Below are positions 1-8,357 of a DNA stretch of 12,156 nucleotides, piece by piece (position 1 is the first letter of the stretch; every line of letters begins with the position of its first letter). Below the pieces are notes generated by a model. The model was not told where the DNA came from and ran no database searches. It saw nothing but the letters and a program-made list of their open reading frames with translations. The position numbers were made by a program, and so were the translations under genes. Source of the stretch: Monoraphidium neglectum (taxonomy: Eukaryota; Chlorophyta; Chlorophyceae; Sphaeropleales; Selenastraceae); assembly GCF_000611645.1 (NCBI RefSeq), contig NW_014012272.1, positions 3,497 to 15,652 of the forward strand. Direction: 5' to 3'.

Positions 1-13
1 GGGGGGGGGAGAG

Positions 14-36
14 CTAGGATTAGGCCTAGGATTAGG
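14..36. repeat. Two direct copies of CTAGGATTAGG, period 12
   Basis: Copies at 14-24 and 26-36 follow a run of nine G at the left edge. Too short to be called a telomere or minisatellite. Confidence 0.7.
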
Positions 37-40
37 ATGG

Positions 41-45
41 TTACA
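41..45 (-). terminator. Candidate TGTAA poly(A) signal of the Nudix gene
   Basis: TTACA on the plus strand reads TGTAA on the minus strand, the usual polyadenylation signal of chlorophycean algae. It lies about 525 nt downstream of exon 2, so cleavage would fall near positions 20-30. Confidence 0.4.
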
Positions 46-569
46 AGATCCCGAGGTCGCCCGCTCCTGGAGCCATCCAGGCTCATGGGATATGACTTGG
101 TAGCATCAGCACTGTGTGACAGGGATTCAAGGGGCCACTGTTCGCCGTTCAAAGCAGGCGTGCACAAAGGCCCCGAGTGTATGCTGGTCCGCACTGCGCA
201 CAAGGGTGCGCATGCTAGGGCCGGCACATATGTGTTGAATTCGTTCAATGCTTTCACATCGTGGCTGACACGGCGTGCATGCATGTTACTAAACCAAGCA
301 GCTCCGGCCATGCGGTTCGCTATCGATTGCGCACATCCAATGTCCAAAATGGTGCCAGAATTGCGGATTAAAATCCCTTCATCAAGCACAATAGACAGAA
401 TTGTCCTTGTGGTGCCCGTCAACCTGAAACACCATGTAGCATGCCCTCCAGATGGGTTGGCATGCCTTTCGTTGCATGCCCCTCTGCTTGCCGCTGTGCA
501 CAAAGCGGCTTGCGTTGCAGCCAATGCCTGCATGTACCGGCACTTGCTGCTGTGCTCAAGCAAACTCAC
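46..569 (-). other. Probable 3' exon(s) and 3' UTR of the Nudix gene
   Basis: Downstream of the strong donor at 569-564 the rest of the Nudix fold should follow. The best acceptor is TTTCAG at 424-426. Joining exon 2 to 423 in phase 0 gives VDGHHKDNSVYCA and then a stop, which looks too short. The unspliced frame stays open from 695 to position 1 and contains AAWFSNMHARR at about 270, which faintly resembles the closing W-F motif of Nudix domains. An alternative donor at the sequence CCGGTACAT keeps that frame when joined to 423. I cannot choose between these. A reversed TGTAA at 41-45 would suit the end of the transcript. Confidence 0.35.
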
Positions 570-1719
570 CTCACGGTCGGGTATCAAGTGTGTTTCCTCC
601 TGTATCTCGCGGTACACGGCCTCAACAGGGTCCTCCATCCAGTTCACAAACCCTCCGGGAACACACCACGCACCCTGTTGCGGTTCCTTCTTACGCTACA
701 CAGGCAAGCAAGAGGGGGGATGTACAAGTTAAAGGGGCAAGATGCGGCATGCTGCATGCAGTCCTAAATTGAGCACACGTCCACATGGGATAGCATTATG
801 TTGTGTTGTGAGGTCCGGGCCAACTAGCAATGTGTCTATGACATTTCGGGGGTTCACCCCAAATTGTTTGCGTCAGGGCAGCTGCATGCGTGCTAATGAC
901 CTGACTATCAAGGGTTCTAGCGGCAACGTTTTTATTGGCACATCTAGCCTCCTCACACGAATTGGCTGCAGATCCTGGTCACTATCCTGGTCACTATGGT
1001 GCTTACAGGACCCCAAAGGGAAGGCAAGCAAGTAATAAGATGCAAGCATCACTTCAGGTCAGTGTTGTCATGTGGACCTGCGATATTATAGACTTGCTGT
1101 GTGACAATTGCCATAAGACATGCCTAGGGGACGCCGCCAAAAGTGTATGCATGCGTTAATTACGTGCGGCGGGCTCTTGGGATGGGTGGGTTGGACAAGG
1201 TCTTGTGGGTCATTGGCCTCTGCTGCGTGCAGCGCCGAGTAGCTGCGGCCAAAATTCATTATATACCCCTATGGCGGTCCGCCCTGAACAGCCCCAAAAC
1301 CCTCACAACACAACCCGGGCGCTCACACATGCATGTGCCAAATAGGATTGCGCATGTGCAGGTGCAAATGAACATGCACATATGCACATGCGTATGCACA
1401 CAAGATAAAAAGCACATCAACACGCGTGCGCGGACTACGCACACGCCGCATGCACCTTGACCAGCAGCACCTCCCACGTGTCGCGGCTCTTCACGTGCCG
1501 CACGATGCAGGCATCCGCTCCAAGCCTTGGGCTCCGCCAGAGACCTTTTTCGTGAAGTTCGCCCTCACTCATGCCAGAATATCTGCTTGTCGTCTGCCGG
1601 TTCCTGCACGATGCACTGTTGCGGCCAAAAGCAAACGACACTGCCGCTGCAGCAGCAACCAGCAGCAGGATGCGTCGGGTGTTGCTGCTCAGCGGCTGCT
1701 GCTGCAACGCCCCGGACAT
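570..1719 (-). CDS. Nudix hydrolase, exons 1-2 (3' end unresolved)
   Basis: Predicted Nudix-superfamily pyrophosphohydrolase, which cleaves a nucleoside diphosphate linked to another group; the substrate cannot be read from the sequence. Exon 1 (1719-1456, 88 codons) starts MSGALQQQPL, has a hydrophobic stretch RRILLLVAAAAAVSFAFG at about residues 15-32 (signal anchor or targeting segment) and ends in the typical Nudix beta strand GADACIVRH...WEVLLVK. Exon 2 (695-570, 42 codons) begins RKKEPQQGAWCVPGGF and holds the Nudix box: G, then E six residues later, then REIQEETHL, fitting Gx5Ex7REUxEExGU except that the usual Gly is Thr-His. The intron 696-1455 is phase 0 with donor GTGCAT and acceptor TGTAG; exon 2 ends at a GTGAGT donor. 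The family normally has about 60-70 residues after the box; these lie below position 569 and are not resolved. Diverges from the protease gene on the plus strand. The fold is confident, the substrate unknown. Confidence 0.8.
973..996. repeat. Perfect 12-bp tandem duplication in Nudix intron 1
   Basis: TCCTGGTCACTA occurs twice head to tail at 973-984 and 985-996, inside the 760-nt intron. No function is evident. Confidence 0.8.
1327..1402. repeat. CATG/CACA-rich simple sequence in Nudix intron 1
   Basis: A degenerate alternating purine-pyrimidine tract with many ATGCAC, CATGTG and ACACA elements, just inside the 5' part of the intron on the gene's strand. It makes spurious short ORFs on both strands. 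The rest of the intron (696-1326) shows no gene. Confidence 0.6.
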
Positions 1720-2765
1720 TGAAGCTTGGTATTTATTTGACGAATTATAGGCTGATACCGATATGATTGCGGTTGTTGTGCCCGCCAGGCATGTGCTTGC
1801 AGTGTTTATACCGTAGTGTACTGTATACTGTATGGCAAATTAAGCGCGATGAAAATGATAGTGGATGCTCAAAGTACGTGACTTGGTCGATTGTTGATGG
1901 GTTGTGGGCCTCATCACTGTGCCCATGCACTTGCCATGATGCGCTCATCTTCAGAGGGTGAGGCCGAAGGTGAATATAGCGGAACTGGGGCAGGGCGCTC
2001 TCGCCTGGATGCACACACACTCTGGACGGCGCGACCCCACCCCAAATGCAACGGGCACACCTCAAACATCCGGGCGCCTGATGGGCCGACGGCCAATGCC
2101 ATGCAGACATGTCCATCCAGCGCCAGACCACAGACCACGACTACTATCACAGGCCTACCACTGTGCTCATTGTACATACGGGTTTGGCCCCCGACTTCTT
2201 GGCCACCTGCCCTGTATTGTTCCAGTCATTGCGGAGGTCCTCTTGATTGTGCCTGCCTCTTTGATAAGCGGTCTTCACGTGGCAGCGTTGGCCGTTTGAC
2301 GGATGTCTGTTGAATCACTTTACAGATGTTCTGCCGCACTAGTATGTAGATGTGGTCTTGGGAATGAGAGGGCACATGTGTCGCAAATACGCTGCACCGG
2401 TAATATGGCATGGGCATCACGATGATCGCGCCGTCCCTGACCCCACAGCTCCACCTCCTGCCCTTCTGCCCGGCAGAGCTATGGTCGTGTATGAATCCAG
2501 AGTTGTGCCCCTGCCGCTTTTCCGGCCATAAGTGCCAACAAACGTGAGGGTCGGCGAGATCAAGGCACACACCCCGAGCCTGGCCAACTTGAAATTGTAA
2601 CTCATCGGGTGATGCAGGTGACCCTGGAAGCAACACGGCTCAGGTGACGGAGCTGAATATGGTGCTCTCAATACGTTACTGAAGTGCAAGAGCTGCGCTT
2701 CTGCGCAACTTTGGCGCAGTCTGCAGATCGGCCAGCTGAGATGCAGCCACCGTGCGTGGTCGCCC
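1720..2765. other. Intergenic region between divergent genes
   Basis: About 1 kb between the minus-strand Nudix start and the plus-strand protease start. Several overlapping ORFs occur on both strands (for example 2226-2636 minus and 1891-2313 plus), but none shows a recognisable domain, biased codon use or consistent splice partners. A plus-strand TGTAA at 2596-2600 has no coding region assigned to it. The promoters of both flanking genes should lie here. Confidence 0.55.
1742..1749 (-). promoter_or_regulatory. AT-rich TATA-like element upstream of the Nudix ATG
   Basis: On the minus strand CCTATAATTC lies about 25 nt upstream of the start codon at 1719, followed by an AT-rich stretch. If it is a true TATA box the 5' leader would be only a few bases, so it may be fortuitous. 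Confidence 0.25.
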
Positions 2766-2772
2766 TATAAAA
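2766..2772 (+). promoter_or_regulatory. TATAAAA box-like sequence
   Basis: TATAAAA lies only 14 nt upstream of the ATG at 2780. A normal TATA box directs initiation 25-30 nt downstream, which would be inside the signal peptide codons. Either it is not used, or the mature 5' end and start differ from the model. Confidence 0.3.
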
Positions 2773-2779
2773 CGTAATT

Positions 2780-5700
2780 ATGTGTCATAGTTTCACCGCT
2801 CTCCTGCTTCTATCAGGGCTAGCTGCTGCACTGTTGGCATGTGACTCCACCCATGGCGCAGCCCAGCCGCTGCCGCACAGGCAGCGGCTGCGGCAGGGCA
2901 CTATCCAGGAACTTTGGGCAGCCGCAATGCAGCGTCATGCATTGGCCGTGGAACTTGCTGCACAGGGCGCTAGGCATGCTGCTGCGGCCGACGTTGCTGG
3001 CGAACGCCGTGCCCGCGAGCTCGGGGAGCAGGCACTGTTGCAGGCCGCTCCAGCCTGCGCGCCGCCAGGCCCAATCCAGATATGGGCCGAGTACCAGGGG
3101 ATGCGTAACCTGCCCGCTGATCTCCGCAAGAAGCTCACAGACACCGTGGAGATCGCCCTGAAGGTGCTGCAGAAGTACTTGAGCGTGAAATGCCCGCCCC
3201 AGCCTCCGTTCCGTGTGGCGCCGCAATGCACCAAGGCGGCGGTGCGGCAGGACGGCAGCCTGGGTTTCTGCGTGGGCCACGAGCCGGACATGCTTGGGGC
3301 AGGGGACAAGGCGCGCGCGTCGCGCACATGCGGGCTAGCAAGCATCAATGCAAGCCACATAGCCCCCTACAAAGACTGCGCCATGCCAGATGGCCAGGCT
3401 TGCAAGAGATTCAGGAGTGAGTGTTCAAAGGGCTTGCGAGGGTCAAGGGGCGACAGGGTGCGGCAAGGGAGGGCAGTGTATGCAGAAGATCTTGGTGGCT
3501 GATACCTGTGTTGCCGTCCCTTGTTGTGCCGAGATTACATGTTAAAACCTCTCCATTTACGGCGCACCTTGCCCCCAAACTCGCCTTTTGTGCCATAGGT
3601 GGTCCTATTGGTGGGGCACGGACCGATTTCTATTTGTATGTCACAGCCCAGCAGGATGACTCGTGCTCCACGCTCGGCATTGGAGCGTGGGCGCTGCCTT
3701 GCTTGATGGACCTCAAGACACACCGCCCAGTGATGGTGAGGAGCATCGGCCACACTTCACAATGTGGTTTGGTTTGCTCCATCTGCAGGCTGCTCACATT
3801 GCTCCATCTGCAGGCTGCTTGCTTGTATGACTCTTGCCAAATAGTGGCTGTGGTCGACCCTGGCCAGCTGGTTGGCTGGTGCCGCCAGCTTCATGGCAGC
3901 GCTGCTTGCTGCGCCTCCGCTTGGCTATGTGGCGGGCTTGTACCATTCTGGTTGGCTGTGTTGTCAGAATCTACAACAGCATCCTCACACGTCACAGCCG
4001 GAGAGGTCTGTACATTCCCTCTCTTTCCCGCCACGACTGCTCTCACGGGATTCTGCCACCCTGAATTCACCCCCAACGGGCCACCACCCTTCAGGGCACC
4101 ATCAACATCTGCCCATCTGACATCCCTAAGGACTGGACAGTCGACACCGTGGTACACGAGCTGCTGCACGCCCTGGGGTTTGCCAGCAGCCTGCATGGAT
4201 GGTGCGACGCGCACATGCGGCCGCTTTCATGTTGCCAGGCTGTCACTGCTTGCCCAAATAGCCATACCCCCCACGCTCATGTGTGCCCATGTGCTGTGAG
4301 GCGTGGTGGTGCTTTGCTGCATCAGCACGGGTTGTCTCCCCTCATGCCCGAGGGAGCGGTTGTCACTTAGGGGCCGCGGCCAGGGACGACTTCACCTGCT
4401 GTTGTGATGTCATGCACTTGCAATCCCCTGTTTCGTGCAAGCCCCTGCACGCAGCAAGCAGGCGCGTCCTACCCTTGTCCAACGACCCTACCAACACATG
4501 CTGCCCCTGGCCAGGTTTTATGACGGCTCTGGCAAGGCGCTTCCAAAAGCCCAGGTGGTAAGGGAGGTCAAGGATGCCCGTGGAAGGTGAGCGGGAATCT
4601 GCATATCCTCCCATGCTTTTTCTGCTTTGTGCCAGGGGCCTGGTACATCAGCCAGGCAGCAGGGTGCTGCTGGACGCCCTCCCCTACGCCCTCCGTGCGC
4701 CCTTACCCTTTGATGCGCACACCAGCCTTCCCCACATCCCCAGCAAAATTCGCTCGTGCCATCTGATTGCCTGCACGCAGGCCCGCCGACGTCATCATCA
4801 CCCCCAACGTCGTTCGTGAGGCGCGCGCCCAGTCGGGCTGCCCCACAATGCCAGGCGGGTTTCTGGAGTCAGAAGGGGGCCGGGGCAGCGCCGGTGACCA
4901 CTGGGAGGCGCGGCTGTACCAGGGTGACATCATGCTGGCGGCAAAGAGGGTGCGCTGTGGGTGTGATGTGGTCCTCCACTTGACGGTGGTTGTGCGAGTG
5001 CTTGGGTACTTGACCGTCGCTTGTACTTGCACATGCTCTCCTGGTTGATGCCTGGGGTGCGGCAAGCAAGTTACTGCACGCTGCATGTGTCAATGGCTTG
5101 AAATTCTGGGGGATGGGGGCAATGCCCGCCTGCATCATTGCAGATAGCCAAGGGAACCTCCCTCTACCTATCGATGAGCGTGACTTGCAAACCCCACATG
5201 TCGCCGTCTACTCGGGAATTACGGGCCCTGCAGTTTGACGCTGACGTCACCGCCGCCACCTTCTGCAGGTGAACAGCGGGCGCCCCGACACCATGAGCCG
5301 CCTGACGCTGGCCTACATGCAGGACACTGGCTGGTACGACGTGAACTACGACAACGCGGGGTTCCTGTCCTGGGGGTACAAGGTGCGGGACGTACGCAAT
5401 GCAATACCAGGACGAGCCCCTTCAGGGTCTTGAGCATTGCTGCATGTGCATGTGCACATGAGCGCGGCGTTGGTCCGGTCTGTCTTCATTGCCTGATCTT
5501 GATTGTTGCGCAACGAATGCAACACCCAGCAGGCCGGCTGCAGTTTTGCTCTGGGCGACTGTGAGGCCTACCTCAAGGCCCACCCGAGGAATCCTTTCTT
5601 CTGCTCAAAAGCGGACGCCGCCTCAAATGCTCCCGTCTGCACCTATGATCACGTCGCGCTGACTTCCTGCCGCAACGTGTCGTTCTTTGACGGCTGTTAT

Positions 5701-7895
5701 GTCAAGGTAACCCAAACGAGGGCAGCTGCAACCTGGGAATCGTGTGGTTTCCACCAGCGCCCCACAATTATGGCTGGTTGCAGTAAAGCCAGATTTGTCC
5801 GCTTTGGTGCTCGCTTGAGTTGGCATCACTTTATGGTCCACCTGTTGTCCATACGCTTTTGCTGTTGGTACCTGCACCCGCATCCGACTTTACCCCAGCG
5901 TGCAAATCCGATCTTGACCTACAGGTGGACCTTACTGGCTCTCCTAGCTGCCTCAATGTAAACGACCAGGTGGGATGTTCAGACATGATTTCAGTGCGTT
6001 GTCTCCTTGCGCGGCGCGTTTCGCATGCCTCAGCTCGACTTGATGCTCCCAAGCTTGCACCTGTGCGCCAGCCAAGAGTTGCAAGCAAAGTCACTTACGT
6101 CAATGTGTGATGTCACTCATAACCCTCCGTGCTCGAACTTAGGTGCCGTATTCAGAGTACGGCGGCTGGATCCATGGACAGAAGAGCCGCTGCATGCCCA
6201 TGACCGGCCCATTGGCGGTGCAGCAAGGCAACGCATATATGGTGCGGGACAAGAAGGTGGATGCCTCGTGCTTCCCAATGGAATGCACACCAGGAGGTGC
6301 GCTGCTGCTGCTGGTTTTGCTGCACTTTGCTGTGAATGCAGGGACCATTTGAGGGAATGCCTGATTGGAGGGTGGCGACCAGGCAATTGTTTACCGGCTG
6401 CAGTACTTTGACATTGCCAGGAAATCGGTATCTATCAAGGGGCAGGCCAGGCGCCTCCTCACGAGCAAACATGTACCTGCAGGAAAGCAACCTCATTAAT
6501 GCAAACCACAGCACGTGCTCTTTATCCCGTCTTGCAACCTCGGTTTTGCCCCGCCACTTGCTTCAGCAGGGGTGCTTCAAGTCAACGTGCGGAATAAGAC
6601 CCTGGCCTGCCCCACAGGCCAGGTCGTGCCCCTCACTGAGGCTGGTTTCAGCAAAGGCGTCCTCGGGCCCTGCCCAAACAATGCAGCGGTGGGTCGATCA
6701 GACCTCCATTGCGTTGATCATTCAAAAGGCTCGTAATCGTTTCTGTGTTGCTGGCAGCAATTGCATCGCTGTGACAGTTCTGCCTTCGTAGCTTCTGCTA
6801 GAGGAGGGGCTGCTTGGGGCTCATGCAGCTGGGTCAGCTGTCCCCTGCCTAACAGCACTCAACCACATTGCCTTTTCTGTAGCATGATCATCCCTAGCCG
6901 GCACATGCTCCTGGGCCCCCACCAGGTCTGCGAGACGCTCGCATGCGGCCCAACATGCATCAAAGGGGGTGGCGTCTGCCACGGGGGCAAGTGCTTCTGC
7001 AGCCTCGTCTATTATGGTGCGGCTGGGCCAGCGCTGCTGATTACCTTGCAAGCTGCCGGCATATTGCATTGCCAAGCAAGGGCTGACGGGCGCACGTTGC
7101 GCCAGTCGGCAAGGGAAGGGATGGCGGCAGGGCGAGATTCTCCCACCAGCCCCTTGCCCCTGATGGGGCGGACGTGTTTGTCGGGCATGCGGCTGGGGCG
7201 GTCAGCTGGGGCTGACAGCGACGCGCCCAGGACTGAGTGAGGGCACGGCACACCAGCCTGCTGGTTGCACCGCTCGCTGCTGAGCGCCTGCCTGTGCCGG
7301 TAGCCCCCGCGCTCCTGCTCCCGAGCACCCAGGGGATGGCTGCCACCAGCCATGAGTGGCTCACGCCCAGCCCGTTGCTCCCCGAGCTGACGCGCCCCAA
7401 CGCCGCGCCGCCGCGCAACTCCATTGCCAACTTCACTAAGGCCCCAAATGCGGCAGGAGGATCAGGGCCGACAGCGCCACCCAGTCCGCAGCACTTCCCC
7501 AAGCCCAGCCTCAACAACAAAACGGCGCCACAAAAGCAGTCGGGACCGCCACCCAGCCCGCCAAACCCCGTGGCCGGCGCTGAGAGCACGCGCCAGCTTG
7601 TTTTTGGTAAGAGGGAAGGCCGGACAACCCTTTCCACCTTCCAAGGTGCATGGCAAGCAGCCACATGGGCGACTTGCGATCTAGTAGGTCATCCCGGGAA
7701 TATGTAGTCTTGGTCCGCACAGGTGCCATTCTGTGCCTATGCAGGAGCCATGCCATGCGCACATCACCCCTCGCAGGAACAATTGCCGTCGGGCAAAGAC
7801 ATCAGATTTGTTGGTGCTGCTTTGAAGACCCAGCACCATTGCGCTTGGGGATGATTCAGGCTGGCAGCCATTTTATTAGGCAGCAAGCCATGTGA
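2780..7895 (+). CDS. Secreted leishmanolysin-like zinc metalloprotease (peptidase family M8)
   Basis: Zinc endopeptidase of the GP63 type, predicted to be secreted and to cut extracellular or cell-wall proteins. Exons: 2780-3416, 3599-3735, 4095-4201, 4515-4586, 4781-4949, 5269-5382, 5533-5706, 6143-6296, 6570-6688, 6926-7016, 7304-7606 and tentatively 7723-7895. The sum is 2250 nt (749 residues) with matching phases. Residues 1 to about 25 (MCHSFTALLLLSGLAAALL) are a signal peptide. The metzincin site is HELLHALGF at 279-287; the distal zinc ligand is His358 in GDHWEARLY and the Met-turn is Met369 in GDIML, with the long HExxH-to-His insertion typical of M8. Then come LTLAYMQDTGW and WGYKAGC, a Cys-rich half, an EGF-like segment at about 562-591 and a Pro-rich tail. 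A propeptide before about residue 95 is inferred. It converges on the minus-strand gene ending at 8358. Exons 1-10 are confident, exon 11 moderate, the last exon weak. It is not an M11 gametolysin: the motif is HExxH. Confidence 0.88.
3774..3819 (+). repeat. 25-bp-period direct repeat in protease intron 2
   Basis: The 21-base unit TTGCTCCATCTGCAGGCTGC plus T occurs at 3774-3794 and 3799-3819. Each copy carries CTGCAG, a decoy 3' splice site. Confidence 0.8.
4095..4201 (+). other. Protease exon 3: HExxH zinc-binding exon
   Basis: Begins GTINICPSDIP and ends at the Trp codon split by the next intron. It carries HELLH, whose two His are zinc ligands and whose Glu is the general base. It enters from CAG at 4092-4094 and leaves at GTGCGA (4202), with phase 2 matching exon 4, which begins with G and then FYDGSGKAL. 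Confidence 0.88.
4781..4949 (+). other. Protease exon 5: third zinc ligand and Met-turn
   Basis: Reads PADVIITPNVV, then GGFLESEGGRGSAGDHWEAR and LYQGDIMLAA. This is the family pattern E-GG-G---HWE-R followed by the Met-turn. Donor GTGCGC at 4950 is phase 0 and fits exon 6, which starts VNSGRPDTMSRLTLAY. Confidence 0.87.
6926..7016 (+). other. Protease exon 10: EGF-like Cys-rich segment
   Basis: VCETLACGPTCIKGGGVC, then HGGKCFCSLVYYG: six closely spaced Cys with the G-C-x-C spacing of the EGF-like repeats that follow the catalytic domain in plant and algal M8 proteases. The donor GTGCGG follows at 7017. The final Gly-x-x-Cys normally ending such a module is not found in the next exon. Confidence 0.8.
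7304..7606 (+). other. Protease exon 11: Pro-rich tail
   Basis: The 7237-7707 frame carries GPTAPPSPQHFPKPSL and SGPPPSPPNPVAG. Acceptor CCGGTAG at 7301-7303 fits the phase 1 left by exon 10, and a strong GTAAGA donor follows at 7607. Such PPSP motifs are sites of Hyp O-glycosylation in algal wall proteins, which would suit a matrix-anchored protease. Upstream alternatives (for example an acceptor at 7130) exist, so the exon start is uncertain. Confidence 0.55.
7723..7895 (+). other. Candidate last exon of the protease gene
   Basis: Three CAG acceptors (7720-7722, 7742-7744, 7774-7776) could follow exon 11. The first and third share a frame ending at TGA 7893-7895; the second gives a different 36-residue tail ending at 7854. 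No conserved motif decides between them. Confidence 0.3.
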
Positions 7896-8112
7896 TCAGG
7901 AGGCCCTGGATTATGAACAGTGTGCTGCATATGTGCATCCACTGCAAGATGTGTTTTGCATATTTATGGTGAGTAAGACGCACATCGTGCATATTGTGCA
8001 GAGTCAACATGCAATCTTTTATCAAAATTGATATGCAATTCGCGTTCACAGCTGCTCATCAGCAGCTAGCACCCATCCCTGCTGCTGTGTGACAACAGCA
8101 CAGATCTGGCAA

Positions 8113-8117
8113 TGTAA
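8113..8117 (+). terminator. TGTAA poly(A) signal of the protease gene
   Basis: The first plus-strand TGTAA after the predicted stop, giving a 3' UTR of about 230 nt. It lies about 170 nt from the opposing TGTAA of the minus-strand gene. Confidence 0.6.
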
Positions 8118-8286
8118 CTGTCGAGCAGAGGCTGGCACAGATGCTCCAATGACCACTGCTTGCCAAGGTTGCTGCCTAGAAGTAAGTGCGTGCTAATTGC
8201 GTGCGACTCAAGGTTCACAAAGGCGTTCCCCTGTGCATGCAGATACCTAAAACCATTGCACACGTGCCATTCTCCCACCATGCCCA

Positions 8287-8291
8287 TTACA
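8287..8291 (-). terminator. TGTAA poly(A) signal of the poly-Gln protein gene
   Basis: TTACA on the plus strand is TGTAA on the minus strand, 67-71 nt downstream of the stop codon at 8358-8360. It supports the 3' end of the converging gene. Confidence 0.6.
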
Positions 8292-8357
8292 AACTGTCCC
8301 CGTGACCCGGCAAGCTGGTCCGTACAACCAGTCACGCACATTCCCCGAGTGCCCGCT

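Noticed and set aside
14..36. TAGGATTAGG repeats as telomeric sequence
   Set aside because: Only two copies, 12-bp period, not the TTTTAGGG unit of chlorophycean algae.
37..732. Plus-strand ORF of 231 codons
   Set aside because: It lies antisense to the Nudix box exon at 570-695, shows no domain and many Cys/His/Met residues of random type. The minus-strand exon has an unmistakable Nudix motif and matched splice sites.
1891..2313. Plus-strand ORF of 140 codons
   Set aside because: Overlaps several equally long ORFs in other frames; no codon bias or domain.
2226..2636. Minus-strand ORF of 136 codons upstream of the protease
   Set aside because: No recognised motif, no matched neighbour exons, composition like the surrounding intergenic DNA.
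5820..6110. Possible extra protease exon (PSCLNVNDQVGC) in intron 7
   Set aside because: Exon 7 joins 6143 in phase and gives the expected GCYVKVPYSEYGG continuity; no paired splice sites support an insert.
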